Shown: one piece after another, positions 37,608-46,873 of the stretch
How the letters are laid out: each line of letters opens with the position of its first letter
How positions within the stretch are numbered: the first letter of the stretch is position 1
NCBI RefSeq assembly: GCF_023074055.1
Contig: NZ_JADPKR010000097.1
Coordinates: 62,001 to 126,000, forward strand
From: Bradyrhizobium sp. 141
GTDB taxonomy: Bacteria; Pseudomonadota; Alphaproteobacteria; Rhizobiales; Xanthobacteraceae
Length of the DNA: 64,000 bases
Direction: 5' to 3'
The notes under the pieces: generated by a model
The model's database searches: none
What the model was told of the DNA's origin: nothing
What the model saw: only the letters and a program-made list of their open reading frames with translations
Made by a program: the position numbers and the translations under genes

Positions 37608-38033
37608 TTACAGCGTTTGCAGGAAATCAACGATCGCGCTGATCTCCTGTTCGGTCAAAATCCGGTTCCGGCCGAACGGCGGCATCATGGTCTGCGGATT
37701 GCGCTTGGTCTCGTCGAAGATGATCGCGGTGAGCTCATTGCGATCGGGGTATTTGGCCTTGAGATCCTTCAGTTCCGGCCCGATCGTTCCCGGCAGGTCG
37801 CCGCCTTTGATGACGTGGCAGGTCAGGCAATTGCCCTTGCCGCGGTCGAAAGCGAGCTTTTGGCCGTCGGCGACGGCAGATTGCGCCCGTGCCGGGCTGG
37901 CGAGGCCGGCGGCGATGGCCAGCAGCAGGAACAGGACGGGTATCCGAAACAAGGCGGTCAAGGCGTCATTCCGAGGCGTTGTGGCGATGGTCGCGATCGC
38001 GGAAATAGGAGCGTTCCAAAGCACAAAGGGCAT
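37608..38033 (-). CDS. soxX: Sulfur oxidation c-type cytochrome SoxX
   Basis: A small mono-haem cytochrome: haem motif CLTCH, preceded by LAFDRGKGN and followed by VIKGGDLPGTIGPELKDLKAKYPD; the distal Met ligand is probably in MMPPFGRNR. It is first in the operon, 25 bp before soxY, and forms SoxXA with SoxA. The start is uncertain: the frame opens at ATG 38087, ATG 38033 is used here, and TTG 37961 would give the most normal signal peptide (TALFRIPVLFLLLAIAAGL, cleavage after ARA). None has a strong Shine-Dalgarno. The identification depends on the haem motif and the operon. Confidence 0.85.
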   Translation of the reverse strand: MPFVLWNAPISAIATIATTPRNDALTALFRIPVLFLLLAIAAGLASPARAQSAVADGQKLAFDRGKGNCLTCHVIKGGDLPGTIGPELKDLKAKYPDRNELTAIIFDETKRNPQTMMPPFGRNRILTEQEISAIVDFLQTL

Positions 38034-38223
38034 CGCCTGACAATCAGGACTATGTACGCGCCAAAATGGAGTTAATATCTTCCGCATTGCAACGCATGAG
38101 ACTATTTATTCGGCTGATTTGGCCCGATGAGTAAGGGCCGTTTGGCGCGGGCCGGCTGTTTCCAGGGCGTTTGGGCGCTCATCCTGTTTTCATCGTGTTC
38201 TCGTTTTTTCAAGGGGACCTCAT

Positions 38224-38895
38224 TTGGCTGAATATGTCGTCGAATTTGGCAGGGACGGCGGACGGGTCGAGCCGGACGGGCGGCTCGATGCACCGGCCTT
38301 CCATCGCAATCACGCGCCGCTCTGGGCGGCGCTGGAAAAGCATCTCGCTGGGCTGACCGGCAACGTGGTCGAGCTCGGCAGCGGAACCGGCCAGCACGTG
38401 GTCCATTTCGCCCGCCACACGCCCGGCCTGATCTGGTGGCCGAGCGACCTCAATCAACGCCACCTCAGGAGCATCGAGGCCTGGCGCGTGCATGCGGGCC
38501 TGCCAAACATCCGCTCCCCATTGCGGATCGACCTCACCGATCCCGACTGGTGTCCGGAGATGAAAAGCGGGCAGGGGCCGACGAGTCTTGCAGCCGTGTT
38601 CTGCGCCAATGTCATTCACATCGCGCCGTGGGCCGTGGCCGAGGGTCTGTTCGCCGGCGCCGGCCGATATTTGCGCCCCGACGGCAAGCTGTTCCTCTAC
38701 GGCCCGTTCAAGCGCGGCGGCAAGCACACCGCGCTCAGCAACGCCGTGTTCGACACCTCCTTGCGCGAAGGCAATCCCGATTGGGGCGTGCGCGATATCG
38801 GCGACGTCGAGACACTTGCGAAGGCTGCGGGTCTTCGGTTGGTCGATACGATCGACATGCCCGCGAACAACCTGACGCTGGTGTTTGCGCGCTAA
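38224..38895 (+). CDS. DUF938 SAM-dependent methyltransferase-like protein
   Basis: 223 residues starting at TTG 38224 behind AAGGGGA. The Rossmann SAM-binding motif is NVVELGSGTGQHVVHFA (about residues 47-63), followed by LIWWPSDLNQ, and a DUF938-specific core AVFCANVIHIAPWAVAEGLFAGAGRYL and LYGPFKRGGKHTALSNAVFD. The substrate of the family is not established. It is transcribed divergently from soxX, sharing about 190 bp. Confidence 0.88.
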   Translation: MAEYVVEFGRDGGRVEPDGRLDAPAFHRNHAPLWAALEKHLAGLTGNVVELGSGTGQHVVHFARHTPGLIWWPSDLNQRHLRSIEAWRVHAGLPNIRSPLRIDLTDPDWCPEMKSGQGPTSLAAVFCANVIHIAPWAVAEGLFAGAGRYLRPDGKLFLYGPFKRGGKHTALSNAVFDTSLREGNPDWGVRDIGDVETLAKAAGLRLVDTIDMPANNLTLVFAR

Positions 38896-38910
38896 GCCGC
38901 GATGGCGGTG

Positions 38911-39040
38911 CGCTCCCTCCCCCGCCTGCGGGGGAGGGTCGGGGAGAGGGTGTTTCCACAACGGGATACTCCCCTAGGGGAGAGAACCCTCACCCGCCGT
39001 GCTTCGCACGTCGACCTCTCCCGCAAGCGGGAGAGGTGCA
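38911..39040. repeat. Intergenic palindromic repeat, family B copy 1
   Basis: About 130 bp. Left hairpin CCTCCCCCGCCTGCGGGGGAGG; right hairpin CCTCTCCCGCAAGCGGGAGAGG split as CCTCTCCCGC and GCGGGAGAGG; the middle arms are GAGAGGGTGTTTCC and GAGAACCCTCACCC. It separates convergent genes. Confidence 0.8.
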
Positions 39041-39065
39041 GGGCTCGCGTTGGATCAAGAGGCCG

Positions 39066-41135
39066 TCACGCCCCTTCATCCCGCCACCCGATCTTCTCCT
39101 TCAAGAACCGGAAGCCGAGCACCTCGAAGCCGGCGCGTTCCTTGTTGTCCTTGCCGTAGCCGTGACCGCCGGCGGCCGGCTCGTAGAACCAGGCCTCATG
39201 GCCCATCGCCTGCAGCTTGGCCGCCATCTTGCGTGCGTGGCCGGGATGGACGCGGTCGTCGCGCCGCGTGGTGGCGATCAGGATCGGCGGATAGGTCTGG
39301 CCAGCCTTTACGTTGTGATAGGCCGAGTAGGTCTTCAGCCATTCCCATTCATCGGGCTTGTCGGGGTCGCCATATTCGGCAATCCAGCTCGCGCCCGCCA
39401 GCAGCTTGGTGTAGCGGCGCATGTCGATCAGCGGGATGGTGCAGAACAGCGCGCCGAAGCGCTCGGGGTAGCGCACCAGCATGTTGGTGATGAGGATGCC
39501 GCCGTTCGATCCGCCCTGGGCCGCGATCCGTTTTGCGCTCGTCACGCCGCGGCGCACGAGATCGGCCGCGACCGCGGCGAAGTCGTCATGCGAGAGCTTC
39601 TTGCCGGCGAGCCGTCCGGCGTCGTGCCAGCGCGTGCCGAACTCGCCGCCGCCGCGCAAATTCGCCTGCACCGTGGTGCCGCCGCGCTCCAGCCAGAGCT
39701 TGCCGAGCGAGGAATTGTAATACGGCTTCATCGCAAGAGCGAAGCCGCCATAGGCGCTCATATAGACCGGCGCGTCGCCGGTCTCGTTCGCGGGGCCGGT
39801 CTGGACATAGGGAATGCGTTCGCCGTCGATCGAGACCGCCTCGTGCTGCGTCACCACCAGGCCGTCGGCGGTGAACGTCTTCGGTGCCTGCTTCAGCACG
39901 ACCGGGCTTGCGACGCCGCGTTCGAGCAGCAGCATCGAGGGCGGCGTGAGCGGGTCCTGCACATTGGCGAGCAGATCGCCATTGCTCTCCGAAGGATGAC
40001 GATCGAGCGGCCAGACGTCGACGACGCCGATCTCAGGCAGGCCGGGAAGAGTCTCGCGGCTCCAGCCCGCGGCGGATGGCGTGCAGACCTCAAAGCGCGG
40101 CCTGAGCTCGTCGAGGATCGACAGCACGAGCTTGCCGGCGGCCCAGAACAGGCCTTGCAGCGCGCGCCGCGGCGCCGGCTCGAACAGGACGGTGAAATCG
40201 CGGCCGCCGCCAAGGAACGCCGACAGCGAGATGCCGAGCACGGTGTCGGTGACGTAGGTCCGCCCCTGCACGGGCCAGTCCTTGCGCAGCTTCATCGCGA
40301 ACCAGTCGCCATGGGCCTGCATCCAGATGCCGGTCGGCAGATCGAGCTTCGTCGTCGTGCCGGCTGCATCGCGCAGCCAGATGGCGTGATTGAAGAAGTC
40401 GATCTGGTCGACGATCCAGATCCGCGGCTCCGCGCCGGTGTCGTCGGTGCCGCCATAGATCACCATGTGATCGGCCTTGGTCTCGGCGATGACCTCGGTC
40501 TGACCGACAGGTTGGCCGCGCCGCCACAGCCGAACCGTCCGTGCGTAGCCTGACGTGGTCGCCATGCCCTCGCCATGGGCGCTCGACAGCAGCAACGTGT
40601 CAGCATCGATCCAGTCCGCGCCGCCCTTGGCCTCCGGCAGCGTAAAACCATCCGCCACAAAACTCTTCGTAGCGAGGTCGAACTCGCGCAAGGTGACGGC
40701 GTCGCTGCCGCCGCGCGACAGGCTCAGCATGGCGCGCGAGCTTCCCGGCATCGTGGCAATCCCGCTGAGCAGCCAATCCTCGCCTTCGCTCGCTGCCAGC
40801 TTGTCGATATCCAGCAGGGTCTCCCACGCGGGCCTCGCTTTGCGAAACTCCGCCAGTGTGGTCCGCCGCCACAGGCCGCGCGGGTTGGTGGCATCCTTCC
40901 AGAGATTATGCAGATCGGTGCCGCGCCGGCTGACATAGGGAATGTTGTCCGGGCGGTCGTAGATCGCAGCTAGGATGTCGCGGTCGTGCACGAAGGCTTT
41001 CCCGCCGAACGCTTGCAGCGTCAGTTCATTCTGCCGCTCGACGAAATCGAGCGCTTGCGTGCCCTCGATCTCCTCCAGCCACAGCCAGGGATCGTCGTCG
41101 GGAGCGCTCAGCGTGGGCCTGTCGTCGACGGTCAT
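39066..41135 (-). CDS. Prolyl oligopeptidase family serine peptidase (S9A)
   Basis: 689 residues from ATG 41135 with AAGGAG 8 nt upstream. It has an N-terminal beta-propeller (about residues 75-420, starting with DDPWLWLEEIEGTQALDFVERQN) and a C-terminal alpha/beta hydrolase. The nucleophile is Ser543 in QGGSNGGILI, the acid lies in TRRDDRVHPGHA, and the base in AAGGHGYG. No signal peptide is visible, so it is a cytoplasmic endopeptidase cleaving short proline-containing peptides. It is the only gene in its orientation here. Confidence 0.93.
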   Translation of the reverse strand: MTVDDRPTLSAPDDDPWLWLEEIEGTQALDFVERQNELTLQAFGGKAFVHDRDILAAIYDRPDNIPYVSRRGTDLHNLWKDATNPRGLWRRTTLAEFRKARPAWETLLDIDKLAASEGEDWLLSGIATMPGSSRAMLSLSRGGSDAVTLREFDLATKSFVADGFTLPEAKGGADWIDADTLLLSSAHGEGMATTSGYARTVRLWRRGQPVGQTEVIAETKADHMVIYGGTDDTGAEPRIWIVDQIDFFNHAIWLRDAAGTTTKLDLPTGIWMQAHGDWFAMKLRKDWPVQGRTYVTDTVLGISLSAFLGGGRDFTVLFEPAPRRALQGLFWAAGKLVLSILDELRPRFEVCTPSAAGWSRETLPGLPEIGVVDVWPLDRHPSESNGDLLANVQDPLTPPSMLLLERGVASPVVLKQAPKTFTADGLVVTQHEAVSIDGERIPYVQTGPANETGDAPVYMSAYGGFALAMKPYYNSSLGKLWLERGGTTVQANLRGGGEFGTRWHDAGRLAGKKLSHDDFAAVAADLVRRGVTSAKRIAAQGGSNGGILITNMLVRYPERFGALFCTIPLIDMRRYTKLLAGASWIAEYGDPDKPDEWEWLKTYSAYHNVKAGQTYPPILIATTRRDDRVHPGHARKMAAKLQAMGHEAWFYEPAAGGHGYGKDNKERAGFEVLGFRFLKEKIGWRDEGA

Positions 41136-41335
41136 GAACGAAACTCCTTCAAATCGCGGCGGATAGGATTTGATCGAGCGCAAGCCGTCAAGAGCGCGGT
41201 CCGCTATCATCCCTCCGATTGCGTCAGGGGCATGGCCCGCGCCCGTTTGCGCCGGTTGCCCGCCCTCCCGCACCTCTCCATAGTGCCGGGAATCAACAAA
41301 CCCTCGTGGGCCCCTTAAGTCCCTTGGGGACGGAA

Positions 41336-42589
41336 ATGCCGATGCTTGACGTGACTTCAGCCCATGAGATCGCCGACGACGCGCGCGCGCGTGCCAATGT
41401 GGTGCGCCTTGCGGCGGCGCAGGCGCTGACCGGCGCCAACTCCGCGGTGATTTTCGCCACCGGCTCGATCGTCGGCGCGACGCTCGCGCCCGACATGTCG
41501 CTCGCGACGGTGCCGCTGTCGATGTACGTCGTCGGGCTCGCCGCCGGCACGCTGCCGACCGGCGCGATCTCGCGTCGGTTCGGCCGCCGCTGGGCTTTCG
41601 TCATCGGCACCGGCTGCGGTGTCCTCACCGGCGTGCTCGGCTCGTTCGCGATCCTGCACGCCTCGTTCGCGCTGTTCTGCATCGCGACCTTCCTCGGCGG
41701 CCTCTACGGCTCCGTGGCGCAGTCCTATCGCTTCGCTGCCGCCGACGGCGCCAGCGCTTCCTACCGGCCCAAGGCGGTGTCCTGGGTGATGGCGGGCGGC
41801 GTGTTCGCCGGCGTGCTCGGTCCGCAGCTCGTGCAATGGACCATGGACGTCTGGCAGCCCTATCTGTTCGCCTTCAGCTTCCTGGTCCAGGCCGCAGTGG
41901 CGCTGGTCGCCATGGGCATCATTGCCGGCGTCGATATGCCGAAGCCCGCGCCGGCCGATCTCCACGGCGGCCGGCCGTTGCTCACCATCGTGACGCAGCC
42001 GCGCTTCATCGCCGCGGCGCTGTGCGGCATCATCTCCTATCCCATGATGAATCTGGTGATGACCTCGGCGCCGCTCGCCATGAAGATGTGCGGTCTCAGC
42101 GTGTCCGATTCCAATTTCGGCATTCAATGGCACATCGTCGCGATGTACGGGCCGAGCTTCTTCACGGGCGCGCTGATCGCCCGCTTCGGTGCGCCGAAGA
42201 TCGTGGCGGCCGGCCTGCTGCTGGAAGCCGGGGCCGCCGGCATCGGCCTCTCCGGCCTCACGGCGATGCATTTCTGGGCCACGCTAGTCGTGCTGGGTAT
42301 CGGCTGGAATTTCTCCTTCATCGGCGCCTCCGCGCTGGTGCTGGAGACGCACCGGCCGCAGGAGCGCAACAAGGTTCAGGCCTTCAACGATTTCCTGGTG
42401 TTCGGCATGATGGCGATCGGCTCGTTCTCCTCGGGCCAGTTGCTCGCCAATTACGGCTGGTCGGCGGTGAACCTGGTGGTGTTCCCGCCGGTGGTGCTGG
42501 GCCTTGCCGTGCTCTCGCTGGTCTCCTGGGCCCGCCGCCGCAAGGCGCGGCTGGAGGCGGCGATGGGCGAGTTCCCGGACGCCATCTGA
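41336..42589 (+). CDS. MFS transporter
   Basis: 417 residues with 12 predicted helices. ATG 41336 follows GGGGACGG; the frame is open further upstream but without family similarity. Characteristic stretches are VGLAAGTLPTGAISRRFGRRWAFVIG (motif A loop), GGLYGSVAQSYRFAAADGASASYRPKAVSWVMAGG and GIGWNFSFIGASALVLETHRPQERNKVQAFNDFLVFG. It belongs to a small-drug/unknown-solute exporter branch. A family C repeat separates it from a second MFS gene on the same strand. Confidence 0.9.
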   Translation: MPMLDVTSAHEIADDARARANVVRLAAAQALTGANSAVIFATGSIVGATLAPDMSLATVPLSMYVVGLAAGTLPTGAISRRFGRRWAFVIGTGCGVLTGVLGSFAILHASFALFCIATFLGGLYGSVAQSYRFAAADGASASYRPKAVSWVMAGGVFAGVLGPQLVQWTMDVWQPYLFAFSFLVQAAVALVAMGIIAGVDMPKPAPADLHGGRPLLTIVTQPRFIAAALCGIISYPMMNLVMTSAPLAMKMCGLSVSDSNFGIQWHIVAMYGPSFFTGALIARFGAPKIVAAGLLLEAGAAGIGLSGLTAMHFWATLVVLGIGWNFSFIGASALVLETHRPQERNKVQAFNDFLVFGMMAIGSFSSGQLLANYGWSAVNLVVFPPVVLGLAVLSLVSWARRRKARLEAAMGEFPDAI

Positions 42590-42665
42590 CTGGCAGGAGG
42601 CTGTCAGCAACGTTGATGCTTCGATCGCTGTCGAAGTGATTTTCTGATGAGGGCTAGTTAGATGT

Positions 42666-42750
42666 CGTCATGGCCGGGCTTGTCCCGGCCATCCACGTCT
42701 TAGGACGCTGAAGAAAGAACGTGGATGCCGGGACAAGCCCGGGCATGACG
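42666..42750. repeat. Intergenic palindromic repeat, family C copy 2
   Basis: Arms CGTCATGGCCGGGCTTGTCC and GGACAAGCCCGGGCATGACG, inner arms CATCCACGT and ACGTGGATG. The right end contributes the first base of the GGAG ribosome binding site of the gene at 42763. Confidence 0.8.
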
Positions 42751-42753
42751 GAG
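42750..42753 (+). promoter_or_regulatory. Ribosome binding site at the end of repeat C2
   Basis: ATGACGGAGTAA at the repeat boundary contains GGAG at 42750-42753, 9 nt before ATG 42763, the same arrangement as at 4729-4732. Confidence 0.5.
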
Positions 42754-42762
42754 TAAGCGGCG

Positions 42763-43989
42763 ATGCTCGACAATCCTCAACATGCTCCGATCGACGAATC
42801 CTCCCTCCGCTACGAAGGCTGGCGCATCGTCGCGGTCTGCTTCCTGCTTGCGACCTTCGGCTGGGGGCTCGGCTTCTACGGCCAGAGCGTCTATGTCGCC
42901 GAGCTCCAGCGCGCGCGGGGCTGGCCGGCCTGGCTGATCTCCGCAGGGACCACGTTCTTCTATCTGTTCGGCGCACTGCTCGTCGTCTTCGTCGGCGAAG
43001 CCGTCCGCAAGTATGGTCCGCGGCTCTGCCTGATCGCGGGCACGCTGGCGATGGCAGCCGCGGCGGTCGCGATCGGCGCGGTGCGCGAGCCTTGGCAGCT
43101 TTATCTCGCCAATGCCGTGCTGGCCTTCGGCTGGGCCGGCACCAGCCTCGCCATGATCACCAACACGATCAGCCTGTGGTTCGACCACAAGCGCGGCATG
43201 GCGATCAGCCTGGCGCTCAACGGCGCCAGCTTTGGCGGCATCGTCGGCGTCCCGCTGCTGGTCACGCTGATCGATCATGTCGGCTTTGCCAGCGCGATGT
43301 ACGCCGCTGCCGGTGCCATGCTGGTGCTGCTCCTGCCCGTGATCCTGCTTCTCGTCGGCCGGCCGCCGGATCACCACGGCTGGCACGTGGCGACGAAGGC
43401 GAAGCCGCAATCATCGGCGGAGATCCGAACAGCTGCGCTGCGCGATGTCGGCTTCCTCACGGTGACGATCGCCTTTGCGCTGGTGCTGTTCGCGCAGGTC
43501 GGCTTCATCGTGCATCTGATCTCGTTCCTCGATCCCGTGATCGGCCGCGAGCGCGCCGCGGTTGCGGTCGCGGTGCTGACCGCGATGGCTGTGGTCGGCC
43601 GCGTGCTGTTCTCGCTGGTGATCGACCGCCTCAACCAGCGGCTCGCCTCGGCGCTGTCGTTCCTGAGCCAGGCCGCGGCGCTTCTGGTGGTCATCAATCT
43701 GCACAACGACCATGTGCTGATCGCGGCCTGCGCAGTGTTCGGCTTCTCTGTCGGCAATCTCATCACGCTGCCCTCGCTGATCGTGCAGCAGGAGTTCGAC
43801 AGCGCCTCGTTCGGCGTGCTGATCAGCCTCAACACCGCGATCAACCAGGTCACCTACGCCTTCGGTCCCGGCGTCGTCGGGGCCTTGCGCGATTGGTCCG
43901 GCGGCTATTCGCTGCCGTTCTATCTCTGCATCGCGCTGGAGGTGATCGCGGCAGCACTGATCATGGTGCGGGGGAAAAAGGTTTCGTAG
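42763..43989 (+). CDS. MFS transporter
   Basis: A 408-residue 12-TM major facilitator. ATYGWGLGFYGQSVYVAELQRARGW-like sequence (ATFGWGLGFYGQSVYVAEL) in TM1 and NTISLWFDHKRGMAISLALNGASFGGIVGVPLLV after TM4 place it near the oxalate/monocarboxylate-like MFS group, where the WF...KRG motif is typical. Organic acid transport is therefore possible. Its TAG stop lies inside the left arm of a family A repeat. Confidence 0.9.
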   Translation: MLDNPQHAPIDESSLRYEGWRIVAVCFLLATFGWGLGFYGQSVYVAELQRARGWPAWLISAGTTFFYLFGALLVVFVGEAVRKYGPRLCLIAGTLAMAAAAVAIGAVREPWQLYLANAVLAFGWAGTSLAMITNTISLWFDHKRGMAISLALNGASFGGIVGVPLLVTLIDHVGFASAMYAAAGAMLVLLLPVILLLVGRPPDHHGWHVATKAKPQSSAEIRTAALRDVGFLTVTIAFALVLFAQVGFIVHLISFLDPVIGRERAAVAVAVLTAMAVVGRVLFSLVIDRLNQRLASALSFLSQAAALLVVINLHNDHVLIAACAVFGFSVGNLITLPSLIVQQEFDSASFGVLISLNTAINQVTYAFGPGVVGALRDWSGGYSLPFYLCIALEVIAAALIMVRGKKVS

Positions 43990-44075
43990 GTGGGCAAAGG
44001 CGCGCAGCGCCGTGCCCACGATTTCTCGATGAGTCAACAGGAGTTCGTGGGCACGCTTCGCTTTGCCCACCCTAC
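43986..44075. repeat. Intergenic palindromic repeat, family A copy 3
   Basis: Arms GTAGGTGGGCAAAGGCGC and GCTTTGCCCACCCTAC, inner GTGCCCAC and GTGGGCAC. The MFS stop codon TAG (43987-43989) is part of the left arm. Confidence 0.85.
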
Positions 44076-44114
44076 GGCACCTGTGCGAAGGCGCGACAAC
44101 GCCTCCACAAACTC

Positions 44115-44201
44115 CGTCATTGCGAGGAGCCCTTGCGACGAAGCAATCCAGGCTGCCTCCACGGAAAGAGTCTGGATTGCTTCGCTGTGCTCGCAATGAC
44201 G
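44115..44201. repeat. Intergenic palindromic repeat, family F
   Basis: Arms CGTCATTGCGAG and CTCGCAATGACG with inner complementary segments GACGAAGCAATCCAG and CTGGATTGCTTCG. Only one copy is present in the window; it follows a family A copy in the gap between convergent genes. Confidence 0.75.
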
Positions 44202-44218
44202 AGGGGTAAGAGCGGAGT

Positions 44219-44713
44219 TCACGCCTCGCGCTGCTTCAACAACGCTTCCACGTCCAGCCGCTTGGTGAACATCGCCAGCTTGCCGTCCGGCCCGAATGGC
44301 CATTGCTCCCGCGGCTTGTCCCAATACAGCTCCACGCCATTCTGGTCCGGATCGCGCAAATACAGCGCCTCGCTGACACCGTGATCGCTGGCGCCATCCA
44401 GCGTAATGCCGGCCGTGAGCACGCGGTGCAGCGCATCGGCCAGCGCCGCGCGCGTCGGATAGAGGATCGCGGTGTGATAGAGCCCGGTCGCATCAGGCGG
44501 CGGCGGTGAGCCGCCCTTGCTTTCCCAGGTGTTGAGCCCGATGTGGTGATGATAGCCGCCGGCCGAGATGAAGGCCGCCCCCGAGCCCATCTTCTGCATC
44601 AGCTCGAAGCCGAGCACGCCGCAATAAAAGCCGAGCGCGCGATCGAGATCGGCGACCTTGAGGTGAACGTGGCCGATCCGGGTGCCGGCGGCGACGGCTG
44701 GGCTTTGCGACAT
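44219..44713 (-). CDS. VOC family protein (glyoxalase/extradiol dioxygenase fold)
   Basis: 164 residues from ATG 44713 with GGAG 8 nt upstream. The beta-alpha-beta-beta-beta module is recognised in IGHVHLKVADLDRALGFYCGVLGFEL, SAGGYHHHIGLNTWES and ALYLRDPDQNGVELYWD, giving candidate metal ligands His (GHVHLK), His (YHHHIG) and Glu (GVELYW), as in CatE-like catechol 2,3-dioxygenases. Aromatic ring cleavage is possible but not shown. It is 109 bp downstream of the carboxymuconolactone decarboxylase-like gene on the same strand. Confidence 0.88.
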   Translation of the reverse strand: MSQSPAVAAGTRIGHVHLKVADLDRALGFYCGVLGFELMQKMGSGAAFISAGGYHHHIGLNTWESKGGSPPPPDATGLYHTAILYPTRAALADALHRVLTAGITLDGASDHGVSEALYLRDPDQNGVELYWDKPREQWPFGPDGKLAMFTKRLDVEALLKQREA

Positions 44714-44790
44714 GTGGCTGCTCCGTTGATGAACTCCACCTAGGGCGGGCCTCGGGACAGTGCTATTGCCCATTCCGAAACCCAGCGTTT

Positions 44791-44814
44791 CCTGATGCGC
44801 AATTGCGCATCAGG
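44791..44814. terminator. Perfect 24-bp palindrome between two minus-strand genes
   Basis: The half-site CCTGATGCGCAA is followed immediately by its exact reverse complement, with no mismatch. It starts 9 bp beyond the stop of the carboxymuconolactone decarboxylase-like gene and could act as a transcript-ending or -stabilising hairpin; no T-run follows. It contains the same 14-bp core as the family D repeats. Confidence 0.4.
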
Positions 44815-44822
44815 ATGGGAAA

Positions 44823-45368
44823 CTAAGCCAGCTCCCGCACCTCGCCGTCGGGCAGCTCGAACTCAAACGTGTTCAGCGTCATCGATACCATCGTGTAATA
44901 GCCGCAGAGCCCGATCACCTCGACGACGCCGCGCTCGCCGAGCAGCATCACCGCTTCGTCATAGAGGCCCTTCTCGACGCCGTGGCCCTCATGCAGCGAC
45001 TTGGCGAGATCGTAAATCATCTTGCCCTTGGGATCGTCGAACTCAGGCGTGCGGCGGTCGCGGATCGCGTCGATGATTTTCGGGTCCATGCCGCCGGCAA
45101 GCGCGAGGCGCTTATGCGCGTACCATTCGTAATGCGCGGTCCAGTGCCGCGCGGTCACCAGGATCGCGATCTCCGAAAGCTTTGCTGGGAATATCGTGTC
45201 GTAGCGCAGCACCTCGCCGAGCCGCGTGGCGTGACGGGCCATGTCGGGGCTATTGAGCCAGGCCATCATCGGCGCCGGCGGCTTGCCGCGCTTGCCGGCA
45301 ATCGACTCGTCATAGGTCTGGCGCTGGCTCTCGTTCATTTCGCCAGGCGAAAGAAGTTTCAGGCGCAT
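44823..45368 (-). CDS. Carboxymuconolactone decarboxylase family protein
   Basis: 181 residues from ATG 45368, with AGAGGAAA 6 nt upstream; the long upstream extension is antisense to an acyl-CoA dehydrogenase and is not used. The all-helical CMD/AhpD-like domain contains LSEIAILVTARHWTAHYEWYAHKRLAL; the catalytic Cys-X-X-Cys of AhpD is absent and W/H/E residues occupy the region, as in decarboxylase-like members. Its substrate is unknown. It is divergent from two acyl-CoA dehydrogenases, which suggests a shared catabolic pathway. Confidence 0.87.
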   Translation of the reverse strand: MRLKLLSPGEMNESQRQTYDESIAGKRGKPPAPMMAWLNSPDMARHATRLGEVLRYDTIFPAKLSEIAILVTARHWTAHYEWYAHKRLALAGGMDPKIIDAIRDRRTPEFDDPKGKMIYDLAKSLHEGHGVEKGLYDEAVMLLGERGVVEVIGLCGYYTMVSMTLNTFEFELPDGEVRELA

Positions 45369-45506
45369 TGTCGTTTCCTCTTTGTTTTCAAGCTCGCCAT
45401 GGCGCCGACTATAGCCGAATGCGGGCTCGCGGAAGTGGTTGAATTCCACGGGGCAATGGCTCAGAGTCGCGCCCAACAAGTCGATTTTGATTGATGGAAA
45501 CGACCA

Positions 45507-46721
<1,215 letters not shown>

Positions 46722-46739
46722 GCCACGCTCTCACCACCC

Positions 46740-46840
46740 GTCATTCCGGGGCGTCGCGATAGCGGCGAGCCCGGAATCCATAACCACCAGTCGGGAGTAT
46801 GGATTCCGGGCCTGCGCCTGCGGCGCATCCCGGAACGACG
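46740..46840. repeat. Intergenic palindromic repeat, family D copy 2
   Basis: Arms CGTCATTCCGGGGCGTCGCG and CGCATCCCGGAACGACG, with inner arms GGAATCCATAACC and TATGGATTCCGGG. It lies between two acyl-CoA dehydrogenase genes and ends 33 bp before the next start. Confidence 0.75.
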
Positions 46841-46873
46841 AACCAAGATAGATTTCGAATCGGAAACACGCAC

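Noticed and set aside
38436-40553. 705-codon plus-strand open frame
   Set aside because: It runs out of frame through the methyltransferase, a family B repeat and antisense to the prolyl oligopeptidase; no domain is seen.
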